Below, in pieces: positions 56,978 through 64,000 of a stretch of 64,000 nt of DNA. Each line of letters starts with the position of its first letter. Positions within the stretch are counted from its first letter, which is position 1. A program made the translations under genes and the position numbers. The notes beneath the pieces are model-generated. The model did no database searches and was not told the DNA's origin. It saw nothing but the letters and a program-made list of their open reading frames with translations. This DNA comes from Xenorhabdus griffiniae (GTDB taxonomy: Bacteria > Pseudomonadota > Gammaproteobacteria > Enterobacterales > Enterobacteriaceae): NCBI RefSeq assembly GCF_037265215.1, contig NZ_CP147737.1:3380001-3444000 (forward strand), given 5' to 3'.

Positions 56978-57166
56978 ATGAAAAAAGCCAAAAAAGGAGC
57001 AAAAAATATACTAATTCGAATATCAATCGCCGCGTTTGTTTTAGTTCCCCTCTCTGTAATTATTCTTATCACGTGGCCTATCCAACAATTAAACAATCTC
57101 TCCAATTGGTTATTCCAGAGAGTTTATAAATTTGTGGTAACTAACTATTTCGAAAGGGTAAAGTAA
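56978..57166 (+). CDS. Small single-span membrane protein
   Basis: 62 residues: a basic start (MKKAKKGAKNILIR), one membrane span (about 14-33) and a Tyr/Phe-rich tail. Its last base overlaps the next start (TAATG). Unknown role. Confidence 0.6.
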   Translation: MKKAKKGAKNILIRISIAAFVLVPLSVIILITWPIQQLNNLSNWLFQRVYKFVVTNYFERVK

Positions 57167-57501
57167 TGAAAATCAAACAGCTACAACAACAGATTCACCA
57201 ACAAAATATCGCCGCCGGTTGGTGGGATAATCCCCGTGAACGCGGAACATTGCTCTGTTTAATCCATTCCGAAATCAGCGAGGCAATGGAGGGTGAACGC
57301 AAAAATCTGATGGATGATCATTTACCTCATCGCCCTATGGCTGAGGTGGAACTGGCTGATGCTGTCATTCGTATTTTGGATTACGCAGAGGCATTTGGTT
57401 ATGACATTGAGGGCGCGATTGCTGAAAAATTAGCATACAACCGGCATCGGGCAGACCATAAACGAGAAAATCGCGCCAAATCTGGCGGTAAGGCATTTTA
57501 A
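57166..57501 (+). CDS. MazG-like nucleotide pyrophosphohydrolase
   Basis: 111 residues with the metal-binding helices of the all-alpha NTP pyrophosphatase fold: HSEISEAMEGERKN (ExxE-type) and EVELADAVIRILDYAE (ExxD-type). Such enzymes hydrolyse (d)NTPs and in phages adjust nucleotide pools or alarmones. It overlaps its neighbours on both sides by one base. Confidence 0.82.
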   Translation: MKIKQLQQQIHQQNIAAGWWDNPRERGTLLCLIHSEISEAMEGERKNLMDDHLPHRPMAEVELADAVIRILDYAEAFGYDIEGAIAEKLAYNRHRADHKRENRAKSGGKAF

Positions 57502-57959
57502 TGAAAATCAAAACATCGGAACTAACGGGACGGGCGTTGGATTGGGCTGTGGCGTTGGCGATTGGTATGGATATTTATATATGCGGTCGTTCTCGTGATG
57601 ATGAATATGGATGGATTGGTAATTATAACGTCGCCGCGGCGGCATTTAAGAAACCGATTATCACCGTTAGCCTCTGTGGTGATGTTCATATTGAATTTCA
57701 GGCAGAGGTAAAACTGTATTCTCCATCTACCGATTGGTCACAATGCGGACAGTTGATTGATGAATATCTAGATAGCTTAACCCGCATGAGCATTGATTCC
57801 CCTTGGGTGGCGTCTTGTAAAGCGGTAACAGTGGATGACTTTTCCATTTGGAAAGTGCAAACAGGTGACGCGCCTAAAATCGCCATCTGCCGCGCTGTGG
57901 TCGCTGCAAAATTAGGCGACGAGGTTGAGATACCGGATGAGCTGGTGGAGGCAAAATGA
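57501..57959 (+). CDS. NinX-like phage protein (DUF2591)
   Basis: 152 residues with the family pattern: N-terminal MKIKTSELTGRALDWAVALA, then WSQCGQLIDEY and a C-terminal GDAPKIAICRAVVAAKLGDE. Function is unknown; such genes belong to the nin region of P22-like phages. It overlaps the Lar-like gene by four bases (ATGA). Confidence 0.78.
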   Translation: MKIKTSELTGRALDWAVALAIGMDIYICGRSRDDEYGWIGNYNVAAAAFKKPIITVSLCGDVHIEFQAEVKLYSPSTDWSQCGQLIDEYLDSLTRMSIDSPWVASCKAVTVDDFSIWKVQTGDAPKIAICRAVVAAKLGDEVEIPDELVEAK

Positions 57960-58171
57960 CAGATAAACTCAAATCGTGCCCGTTTTGTGGTAGCGACGAT
58001 TTATGTCCAGATTATGAGGACAGGGACTCACTTTTCGCATCTTGGATTAATTGCGGGAATTGCGGAACTGATGGCCCATTATCGAAATGGGAGGATAGTT
58101 ACGCGGCGGCGGAATCGGCAGCAATTCAGGCATGGAACCAGAGGGCGAATGACGATGAGGGATGCAATTGA
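57956..58171 (+). CDS. Lar-like restriction alleviation protein
   Basis: 71 residues with two CxxC pairs (SCPFCGS, NCGNCGT) and the family tail WEDSYAAAESAAIQAWNQRAN. Rac-prophage Lar modulates type I restriction in favour of unmodified DNA. Role here by family resemblance. Confidence 0.8.
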   Translation: MTDKLKSCPFCGSDDLCPDYEDRDSLFASWINCGNCGTDGPLSKWEDSYAAAESAAIQAWNQRANDDEGCN

Positions 58172-58388
58172 ACGACTGAACAACTCAGCAGGCCATGATT
58201 ACCAGTGGTCAGCTATGTGTCGGGTTCACATCTGTAAAAAATGCGGCACAGCAGAGCACCGCAGCGGTTGGTATTGGTGGGCGGGACATAAGTCAAAGCA
58301 AGAACCGCCATGTGCATACAATCCGCAAATTGATAGCGCAGAAATGCGGAACTGGTGTGCAGAAAATGCAACTTATGAGGGGTTATGA
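58149..58388 (+). CDS. Unknown cysteine-rich phage protein (about 78 residues)
   Basis: Starts MTMRDAIERLNNSAGHDYQW (or at the second Met, 58155), followed by CRVHICKKCGTAEH and WYWWAGHKSKQEPPC, a possible zinc site. It overlaps the end of the Lar-like gene in another frame. Confidence 0.6.
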   Translation: MTMRDAIERLNNSAGHDYQWSAMCRVHICKKCGTAEHRSGWYWWAGHKSKQEPPCAYNPQIDSAEMRNWCAENATYEGL

Positions 58389-58400
58389 CGGGGGTTAGGC

Positions 58401-58844
58401 ATGGATAATTTCTGCCTACATGAATCGAATAAAAAACTATTTTACGACAACCTGAAACAACTACTCGCCACTCACGAAAAACTCAGTATCTCAGTCAAAC
58501 CCTACAGAAAAAAACGCTCACTATCTCAGAATGCCCTATCACATAAATGGTACGGGGAGATTAGCGCATATTTGGTTAAATCAGGTCGCGATTACTGTAC
58601 TCCAGAATGGGTTAAACGGAATCTCAAGAAGACCTATCTGGGTTACGCTGAGGTGGAATACGTTGATTTTGTTACTGGTGAGATTGAAACACATCAAGAA
58701 TTGCGCCACACGTCAGATTTAGATACTGGCGATATGTATTACTACATGAGCCAAATTGAGGCGTGGTGTTTTCATGCTGGTATTGAGTTAACCACACCAG
58801 CTGACAGCGAGTACATGAAACTCAAACAGGAGCAAGAGCGGTGA
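58401..58844 (+). CDS. NinB/YbcN-like recombination protein
   Basis: 147 residues. The N-terminal LFYDNLKQLLATHEKLSISV and KKRSLSQNALSHKWYGEIS follow YbcN/NinB (lambda Orf)-type proteins, which bind single-stranded DNA and SSB and replace RecFOR functions. It sits in the nin region ahead of NinG, as expected. Confidence 0.7.
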   Translation: MDNFCLHESNKKLFYDNLKQLLATHEKLSISVKPYRKKRSLSQNALSHKWYGEISAYLVKSGRDYCTPEWVKRNLKKTYLGYAEVEYVDFVTGEIETHQELRHTSDLDTGDMYYYMSQIEAWCFHAGIELTTPADSEYMKLKQEQER

Positions 58845-59089
58845 ACGAAATCAGAAAACCGGTGGATAAATTACCACGTAATTACGGATGGAACAGATTA
58901 AAGCTGGCTCAACATAGTTACGCCGATTTAGAGCGACTCCGAATTGACGTTGAGGAAAACCATGCGTGTCAGGATGGTATCCATCTCATTGATACGAAAG
59001 GCCGGAAAAAGCTGGATGCAATAGATTGGGCGATATACAACAAACAAAAGGCGGAAAGGGATGAAAAAGCTAAGACGGCGGAAATGTAA
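58841..59089 (+). CDS. Unknown phage protein (82 residues)
   Basis: Starts with GTG overlapping the previous stop (GTGA), preceded by AGGAGCAAGAGCG. Charged protein ([20 protein letters not shown]) with a Lys/Glu-rich tail. Not recognised. It overlaps ninG by 29 bases. Confidence 0.62.
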   Translation: MNEIRKPVDKLPRNYGWNRLKLAQHSYADLERLRIDVEENHACQDGIHLIDTKGRKKLDAIDWAIYNKQKAERDEKAKTAEM

Positions 59090-59657
59090 AGAGTGTGGCG
59101 AGCAGTATGAACCAGAACGGCAATTACAAAATACCTGCTCAATCCAGTGTGCAATAGCCAGAGGTAGGAAACAAGAACAGAAAAAACGAGAGGAACTGGA
59201 ACGACGACGAAAGAAAGATAATAAAATTCAGCAGAAGCTAGCCCGCGACAAACTCAAAGCCCGCAAACTCTCAGTAAAGCCCCGCAGTTATTGGATTCAA
59301 CAAGCTCAACGAGCAGTTAACTCATATATCAGAGAGCGAGACCGCGATTTACCGTGCATTTCCTGTGGTACGTATACATCTGCTCAATGGGATGCGGGTC
59401 ATTACCGGACAACGTCAGCAGCGCCTCAATTGAGATTTGATGAACGGAATATCCATCGCCAGTGTGTTGTCTGTAACCAGCATAAATCGGGGAATCTGGT
59501 TCCGTATCGGGTGGAGTTAATCCGGCGTATTGGCCTGGAACCGGTTGAGGCTATCGAATCGAATCATGACCGCCACCGATGGACGATTGAGGAATGTAAG
59601 GCGATTAAATCTGAATTTCAGGAGAAATTAAAAATACTGAAACGGGAGGCGGCATGA
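59061..59657 (+). CDS. ninG: NinG (Rap)-like recombination protein
   Basis: 198 residues. An N-terminal zinc motif (CKECGEQ ... CSIQC), a long basic coiled-coil region (about 35-85), then an HNH-like zinc nuclease module ([34 protein letters not shown]). Lambda Rap is a structure-specific endonuclease that cuts recombination intermediates. Its last base group overlaps the next start (ATGA). Confidence 0.92.
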   Translation: MKKLRRRKCKECGEQYEPERQLQNTCSIQCAIARGRKQEQKKREELERRRKKDNKIQQKLARDKLKARKLSVKPRSYWIQQAQRAVNSYIRERDRDLPCISCGTYTSAQWDAGHYRTTSAAPQLRFDERNIHRQCVVCNQHKSGNLVPYRVELIRRIGLEPVEAIESNHDRHRWTIEECKAIKSEFQEKLKILKREAA

Positions 59658-59845
59658 GTATCTTCGATGATTTTTATGAGGCTCTTGAAGATGCCAGACA
59701 TAAAAAAGAAAAGTACGGCAAAGATTACAACATTATTCAGAAAAGAGACCGCGCTATTGTCGTCGGGGAAGTGATGCGCGGTGTCAGGGTGATGTTTAGC
59801 ACTGCCAATGATAAATATCACACAGTATTGCCGGGGGTGAAATGA
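59654..59845 (+). CDS. Unknown phage protein (63 residues)
   Basis: Begins [20 protein letters not shown]. Short alpha/beta protein, not recognised. Coupled by ATGA to ninG before it and to the Q-like gene after it. Confidence 0.65.
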   Translation: MSIFDDFYEALEDARHKKEKYGKDYNIIQKRDRAIVVGEVMRGVRVMFSTANDKYHTVLPGVK

Positions 59846-60333
59846 GTAGCATCAGGGAAAAACAGCTCACTAAAGAGCAACAAAACTGGATTGAACGATG
59901 GTTAAATTTGTGGGGAGCATGGGTTTACAGTGGCAGGATTGATAAGCGTCAGGTGAACATGATTTACCAGTTCATGGTGAGCGTAGAACCCCGTAAGAGA
60001 CAAGACAGGCCAATATGCAATGATGATGATGGGATGTTGATTTCTCAGGTTGTTGATTCCGTCATGTGCATTGACCAGCGTGCGTACGGTATTTTACTGA
60101 GCTACTACGCCCACGGCGCCTCGAAACTGGCAATCGCATCTTACTATCACCGAGTTACAAATCCACGCAAAATGATGACCCGTTCTGGGGGGCGATTTAA
60201 AAAACCGTCTCGCGGTACATGTCGTCGTGAAGTTGATGAGATTTTAAACGCGAGTGTCTACCTGTTATATCAACCTCTACAAAATGCGTTTAATTCACGT
60301 AAACGTGTAGAGAAAATTAAAAAGATTGCATAG
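59842..60333 (+). CDS. Q-like late antiterminator
   Basis: 163 residues, of the Q/RusA-side antiterminator type found in Enterobacterales prophages (LTKEQQNWIERWLNLWGAWV; ILLSYYAHGASKLAIASYYH; CRREVDEILNASVYLLY). It is the last gene of the rightward early operon, directly ahead of a strong promoter and a terminator. This is the lambda late-control layout, in which Q loads at the promoter and allows polymerase past tR'. Confidence 0.8.
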   Translation: MSSIREKQLTKEQQNWIERWLNLWGAWVYSGRIDKRQVNMIYQFMVSVEPRKRQDRPICNDDDGMLISQVVDSVMCIDQRAYGILLSYYAHGASKLAIASYYHRVTNPRKMMTRSGGRFKKPSRGTCRREVDEILNASVYLLYQPLQNAFNSRKRVEKIKKIA

Positions 60334-60339
60334 AACATG

Positions 60340-60368
60340 TTGACATCAATGAGCAAATGAACAATACT
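60340..60368 (+). promoter_or_regulatory. Late promoter (PR'-like)
   Basis: TTGACA (60340-60345), 17 bases, AATACT (60363-60368), seven bases after the Q-like stop. The -35 is perfect consensus. Confidence 0.75.
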
Positions 60369-60418
60369 TTCTGATAAAGTCGCCGTAAGTGTTTCTTAGG
60401 TGCTTTTCCAGAATATCT

Positions 60419-60446
60419 AAGCCTCGCCATCGTGCGGGGCTTTTTG
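60419..60446 (+). terminator. Late-operon leader terminator (tR'-like)
   Basis: AAGCCTCGC pairs with GCGGGGCTT (one wobble), followed by TTTT. It lies about 45 bases downstream of the expected late start, making a short leader RNA unless antiterminated. Confidence 0.8.
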
Positions 60447-60478
60447 CTATCTACCCGTAATAAACTCAGAGTTTACAC

Positions 60479-60592
60479 CCCCGATCGGGGTTAGAGATCA
60501 CCCCCATGCAAGATGAATTCGATGGCTTTATCCAACCATCGGGTAATTCCGGATAGTTCAAATTACCCGATATCGGATTTCCGACATCGGAA
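60479..60592 (+). repeat. Cluster of dyad symmetries in the late leader
   Basis: CCCCGATCGGGG (60479-60490), GGGTAATT...AATTACCC (60541-60568), CCGATATCGG (60567-60576) and TTCCGACATCGGAA (60579-60592) lie within 114 bases. The 508-base spacer to the next gene holds no other visible feature apart from the promoter and terminator. Confidence 0.6.
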
Positions 60593-60841
60593 CAAATTCA
60601 ATCGGTTATAAATTCAAGGCTGCGCGTGTGAAGTGACCCCTTATGTTGGTTGTCCAACTATTTCATGATAACGACAAGGTAAGCAGCACTTGTGGCAATT
60701 CAGCAGTCTTAATATAACTGGATGAAATTAATTGAATCTTTCTGTGTGTGGAGTCAAATTTACAATTAAGAAAAATAGCTTAAGTGAGCTAATTACCGTA
60801 GAATTCCGACCATCTTATATAATGGGTGGAGTCTTATAGCA

Positions 60842-61741
60842 ATGGGGAATAAATCTCAATCAGTTAGTATCATTTACAAAGGGAAAGCTCTTGATAATCA
60901 CAAGATGGATATTTTGGCATTTGCTAATAGCCTTCAAGGATTAGGGGATGCTATTTATGACGCTAATAAAATTATTAATGGCGGAAATGATATCCAAGTA
61001 AATGTGGATGCAAAACTGATAGCAGGGTCATTTGGCTTTGATATTGAGGTTATTCAGAGTGCCGCAAGTGCTAAAGACATCATTCAAATTTTAGGGTTAT
61101 CCTCGATTCCTCTAGCTATGGGTGGGGCAACTGTGCTGGAAGTTTTAAAAAAACTAAGCGGAAAAAAGGTTGACATTGTCGAATCAGAGACAAATAACAA
61201 TCTAGTGAAATTAAGAGTTGATAATGAAGAGATCATTTGCACAAAGGATGTTGAAAAAATTGTTAACTCACCTGAAATTCGCAAATCTATTGATTCTTTC
61301 GTCAGAAAGCCACTTTTAATTGATGGTGTTGATAATTTTGTTGTAAAGGAGTTCCGTAGTTCTGAAAAGAACATTCTCGACATAGATCATAATGAAGCTG
61401 AAAAATACAAAGCACCAAAAGTATTATTTGAAACCAAAGAAGAAGTAGATGAGATTGATACAACAGTTACTTTTATCTCAGCACATATGGACAAGAAGAG
61501 TGGTTGGCGGGTAGAGTTAGATGGTGAAAAACGGAATGTCAGAATGGAAGATGACCAATTTATCACATTAGTAACCGGCGCTGATGCCCCCAAAATCTTT
61601 GGTGAGTTATTTGCTGTAAAAATGAAAAAAATTATAAAAAATACTAACGGTGTAGTGGACGAGAAACTATCCATTACAAAAGTTGGTAGACATTTCGCTG
61701 ATCAGGCGAGAAAAATCATAACTAATGCGAATAAAACATGA
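60842..61741 (+). CDS. Unknown protein, first gene of a three-gene module after Q
   Basis: 299 residues, no signal or span apart from a short hydrophobic stretch (about 85-100, IPLAMGGATVLEVL). The start SVSIIYKGKALDNHKMDILA and KLIAGSFGFDIEVIQ recall a widespread family of uncharacterised proteins seen in mobile elements. AT-rich compared with the neighbouring lysis genes. Its stop overlaps the next gene as ATGA. Position right after the late control region is typical for morons, so exclusion or host modification is possible; unproven. Confidence 0.7.
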   Translation: MGNKSQSVSIIYKGKALDNHKMDILAFANSLQGLGDAIYDANKIINGGNDIQVNVDAKLIAGSFGFDIEVIQSAASAKDIIQILGLSSIPLAMGGATVLEVLKKLSGKKVDIVESETNNNLVKLRVDNEEIICTKDVEKIVNSPEIRKSIDSFVRKPLLIDGVDNFVVKEFRSSEKNILDIDHNEAEKYKAPKVLFETKEEVDEIDTTVTFISAHMDKKSGWRVELDGEKRNVRMEDDQFITLVTGADAPKIFGELFAVKMKKIIKNTNGVVDEKLSITKVGRHFADQARKIITNANKT

Positions 61742-62001
61742 TGCCAGACATAAGTTTATTGAGTTCGCTGGGATTGCTGGCGGCCTTTCCCGCTATATTT
61801 ATTACTACGAGGGTAGCTATTAGATGGCTGCTCAATAAACTATTGCCTGAAACAAAAGTTCACATCAAATATACTGATGTAAATAAAAACACTTATAAAA
61901 CTACTATTTATATCAATAATGATGATGAGTTAATGAAGCTCATTGATGACATAGCAGAAAAGAATAAAAATGAGAGGGGGAGAGCAACCCCTCATGTCTG
62001 A
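61738..62001 (+). CDS. Small membrane-anchored protein, second gene of the module
   Basis: 87 residues: an N-terminal membrane span (about 8-28, LGLLAAFPAIFITTRVAIRW) and a charged cytoplasmic tail with a repeated Lys/Asn/Thr-rich strand. It overlaps both neighbours and so is made with them. Unknown. Confidence 0.68.
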   Translation: MMPDISLLSSLGLLAAFPAIFITTRVAIRWLLNKLLPETKVHIKYTDVNKNTYKTTIYINNDDELMKLIDDIAEKNKNERGRATPHV

Positions 62002-62410
62002 ACAGAAAAAAGCGAGCAGTAAATTATTAAGTGTTGCCGGAGGTGGAGGCATAGGGATGTTTCTTATGAAGTTGCCACTTTTCTCTAGTAATCCTGTATT
62101 AAGGGATGCTTATATGGCTGCTGTCCCCCTGATCTCTATTGCGCTAAGTGAGCTATTTTCTTTTGCATGGACAATATTTGCGATAGACCCCCATGAAGTC
62201 AGGCTCAGAAGAAAACTAAGACACATAAAAGTTCAACTGAAAAGTAACTTAGATGATGAAAGCAACTCAATGTCACCAGATATGCGCTTGAAAGCACAAA
62301 AACGCTATGACACTATCTGTGGTATAGAAATGGGAATTTACCCATTATCTATAATCAGTGATCTAGATGGGGTAGCATCAACAGGCACTCGTTCACAAGA
62401 AAGTAGTTGA
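61994..62410 (+). CDS. Membrane protein, third gene of the module
   Basis: 138 residues from MSEQKKASSKLLSVAGGGGI; an upstream ATG in frame (61970) is less likely. Two hydrophobic segments (about 15-30 and 42-66) are followed by a basic helical tail (RLRRKLRHIKVQLKSNL). It overlaps the second gene by eight bases. Unknown. Confidence 0.68.
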   Translation: MSEQKKASSKLLSVAGGGGIGMFLMKLPLFSSNPVLRDAYMAAVPLISIALSELFSFAWTIFAIDPHEVRLRRKLRHIKVQLKSNLDDESNSMSPDMRLKAQKRYDTICGIEMGIYPLSIISDLDGVASTGTRSQESS

Positions 62411-62638
62411 TTATTGCGTTAGATGGCTACTTTACAAATAGAAATATTTTCTTAAAAGATCGCTCAGGCGGTCTTTTCTAATTCTGCCACCGCAATCACT
62501 CCCAGAACCTCAGTCTCTCCTATTGCGGCTGGCAACCTTGACTTGTGAGCCTGACAATACAAGTGGTAATAGTTAAAACAGATTCTAAGTTTGTTTAAAA
62601 TTGGGTTAAGTTTGCAACCATACATCCGAGGTGAATAA

Positions 62639-62818
62639 ATGAAAGTATCCATCGAACTTAACGGCGAAATACTCTGGTATCGTGATGAAGAGAAAGGCGA
62701 GGGAATGGCTTCAACTGGATACGTAAAGGACGGCACACAGCAAAAAATCATTACCGCCCTTAAAGCTGCGTTATCTCAGGCTAAAGCTGAATCTTTATGC
62801 TGGGATAACCGAGATTGA
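62639..62818 (+). CDS. Unknown 59-residue protein
   Basis: Starts MKVSIELNGEILWYRDEEKG and ends AESLCWDNRD. A GAGGTGA ribosome site lies six bases upstream. It is a compact acidic protein in a convergent pair with the DUF1883 gene (ends overlap by 24 bases). Not recognised. Confidence 0.7.
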   Translation: MKVSIELNGEILWYRDEEKGEGMASTGYVKDGTQQKIITALKAALSQAKAESLCWDNRD

Positions 62819-63064
62819 ATGTCGGATCTTTGCTGAACCTCCTCCTAAATCAATTGTGACATTCCAATACCCACTATAAGGAACGCCTAATCTTGCTGGG
62901 AGTTGTCGGAAAAAACCGCCCCCACCATGATGCTGAAATCCTCGGCGGTTCTTATAGTTATTAAAATTACTATCTGTCATTAACAAGATATTACATTGGT
63001 GTGAGCAATCAACCACAACGATATCGCCTTGATTGAGATGCATTCTTTTATGCAAGAACTGCAT
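62795..63064 (-). CDS. DUF1883 domain protein
   Basis: 89 residues with the domain pattern FLHKRMHLNQGDIVVVDCSH, LMTDSNFNNYKNRRGF, HHGGGGFFRQLPARLGVP and GYWNVTIDLGGG. This is the whole domain standing alone. The function of the family is unknown; it lies on the strand opposite the late operon, so it is probably a lysogen-expressed gene with its own promoter. An AAGGGGA ribosome site precedes the ATG. Confidence 0.8.
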   Translation of the reverse strand: MQFLHKRMHLNQGDIVVVDCSHQCNILLMTDSNFNNYKNRRGFQHHGGGGFFRQLPARLGVPYSGYWNVTIDLGGGSAKIRHSISVIPA

Positions 63065-63225
63065 TATTTCCCCTTTTTAGAGGTAATCAGCCATCCCTCT
63101 AATTGCTGGTTAATCTTTGGCTGACCTAACAGCTTACCTTAACTATCAACCCATTACTTTTAACCTACTCACAGGGGTAACCATCGTTCACCCCACGGAC
63201 GCCCATTGTTCTAATGGGGTGGAAT

Positions 63226-63546
63226 ATGAAGATGAAAGAAAATCCTGATTTATGGGCTGACTTACTCAACGGCCTAAAAAACTCGTGGCCGCAAATATCC
63301 GGTTCTGCTTTGGCAATAGCCATTTGTTACGGCCGACTAATTTACGACGGTGTGGAGCGGAAGAACCGCTGGGTAGAGGCGCTGCTTTGTGGGGCCTTAT
63401 CATGGAGTGTATCCAGTGGTCTGGAGATGTTTGGCATTCCTATCAATTTTGCACCGGCTATCGGGGGCGCCGTTGGTTTTATTGGCGTTGAGAAAATCCG
63501 CGAGTTTGCTGTTCGTGCGATTAACAAACGGTTGGGAGATAAATAG
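63226..63546 (+). CDS. Phage holin, lambda/P21 class
   Basis: 106 residues from MKMKENPDLWADLLNGLKNS, chosen over an upstream ATG because related holins start MKMPEKHDL. Three hydrophobic segments (about 22-38, 52-66 and 70-86) fit a class I or II holin. It forms the membrane lesion that releases endolysin. Its stop overlaps the endolysin start. Confidence 0.85.
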   Translation: MKMKENPDLWADLLNGLKNSWPQISGSALAIAICYGRLIYDGVERKNRWVEALLCGALSWSVSSGLEMFGIPINFAPAIGGAVGFIGVEKIREFAVRAINKRLGDK

Positions 63547-63950
63547 TGAGCAGAGGCATTCGCAATCATAATCCGGGTAATATTGACTATAACCCGAAGA
63601 ATGACTGGCAAGGTCAAGTTGGAATCGAGACAGGTGCAAAAAATCCTCGGTTCTGCCTGTTCAAATCGCCGGAGTATGGCATCAGGGCACTGATGAAGTT
63701 GTTAATCAACTACCACAAAGGCGGGCATAACAGTGTCTCTAAAATCATTAATCGTTATGCACCCAGCAATGAGAACAACACCACGGCTTACATTAACGGT
63801 GTTTCTGAGGCGGTGAACGTAGACCCAAATCAGGTTCTGGACATCAATAAACCGACGCTGATTGCACTGGCAAAAGCCATTATCCGGCATGAGAACGGCA
63901 ATCAGCCGTATTCTGAGGCAACGTTTGAGAAAGCGTTTGAGATGCTATGA
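63546..63950 (+). CDS. Endolysin-like protein
   Basis: 134 residues with GTG start. GIRNHNPGNIDYNPKNDWQG and RFCLFKSPEYGIRALMKLLI followed by NRYAPSNENNTTAYINGV are typical of the small 'structural protein'/muralytic transglycosylase-like family used as lysins in enterobacterial prophages. There is no signal sequence, so export depends on the holin. The gene lies between holin and spanin. Confidence 0.8.
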   Translation: MSRGIRNHNPGNIDYNPKNDWQGQVGIETGAKNPRFCLFKSPEYGIRALMKLLINYHKGGHNSVSKIINRYAPSNENNTTAYINGVSEAVNVDPNQVLDINKPTLIALAKAIIRHENGNQPYSEATFEKAFEML

Positions 63951-64000
63951 CCGCCTACGAGAAGGTAGTACTCGTTATTATAGCCGGACTCATTGCTTGG
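63947..64000 (+). CDS. Inner-membrane spanin (Rz-like), cut by the window end
   Basis: Eighteen residues are visible, MTAYEKVVLVIIAGLIAW, a membrane anchor at the N-terminus. It starts with an ATGA overlap of the endolysin stop, the usual place of Rz. Identification is by position and the anchor only. Confidence 0.6.
   Translation, partial: MTAYEKVVLVIIAGLIAW

Noticed and set aside
62464..62751. A leftward 95-codon frame
   Set aside because: It overlaps the 59-residue rightward gene that has a clear ribosome site, and its translation is low-complexity.
41926..64000. A P2- or Mu-like prophage
   Set aside because: The order int-left arm-N-cI-cro-O-helicase-nin-Q-lysis is lambdoid/P22-like. 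No P2 or Mu regulators are seen.

Overview
The window comes from a gammaproteobacterium of the order Enterobacterales, most likely an entomopathogenic member of the Morganellaceae (Xenorhabdus, or less likely Photorhabdus). The reasons are the enterobacterial gene orders (ndk-rlmN-pilW-rodZ-ispG-hisS-yfgM-bamB-der; cysP-cysT-cysW-cysA-cysM / crr-ptsI-ptsH / cysK / cysZ / zipA-ligA; gltX beside Val and Lys tRNAs), moderate-to-low GC, secretion-signal-free M4 metallopeptidases of the PrtS type, an Hcp cargo island, and many copies of short palindromic intergenic repeats. The genus is inferred from gene content alone.

Layout. 1-9.7 kb: a conserved rightward block for nucleotide metabolism, RNA methylation, cell shape, isoprenoid synthesis, tRNA charging, outer-membrane assembly and ribosome assembly. 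9.7-19.8 kb: an accessory block on the minus strand, with an amidase, two full M4 metallopeptidases plus a propeptide-only remnant, hemF, and an AT-rich cargo island. That island reads hcp -> cysteine-peptidase-like protein -> lipoprotein -> duplicated small membrane proteins with a decayed partner, and looks like an orphan type VI secretion effector/immunity cassette. 19.8-22 kb: repeat-rich spacer with ypeA and a small unknown gene. 22-38.3 kb: core genes yfeY, cysPTWA, cysM, crr-ptsI-ptsH (minus), cysK (minus), cysZ (minus), zipA, ligA, nupC and ypeB, then a short-chain dehydrogenase broken by a one-base frameshift. 39.2-41.9 kb: two tRNA-Ala(GGC), gltX, three tRNA-Val(TAC) and two tRNA-Lys(TTT).

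41.9 kb to the window end: a lambdoid prophage inserted at the 3' end of the last tRNA-Lys and cut off by the window. Its leftward arm carries int, an HTH protein, an MT-A70-like methylase, many small genes, a second methyltransferase, a Sak4-like ATPase and an N-like antiterminator. The switch region has cI and cro, identical 14-bp operators flanking cI, and matching nutL and nutR sites. The rightward arm carries an O-type initiator with internal iterons (the probable origin), a DnaB-type helicase, MazG-like, NinX-like, Lar-like, NinB/YbcN-like, NinG and Q. After Q come a late promoter and terminator, an unknown three-gene module, a DUF1883 gene and the lysis cassette (holin, endolysin, start of the spanin). 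Three small rightward genes embedded in the leftward arm (49.7-51.6 kb) share a conserved leader of about 90 bp and look like individually controlled morons.

The best candidates for undescribed biology are the hcp cargo island, the three-gene module after Q, the shared-leader moron units, and an N/nut system whose boxB-like hairpin has an unusual eight-base loop.
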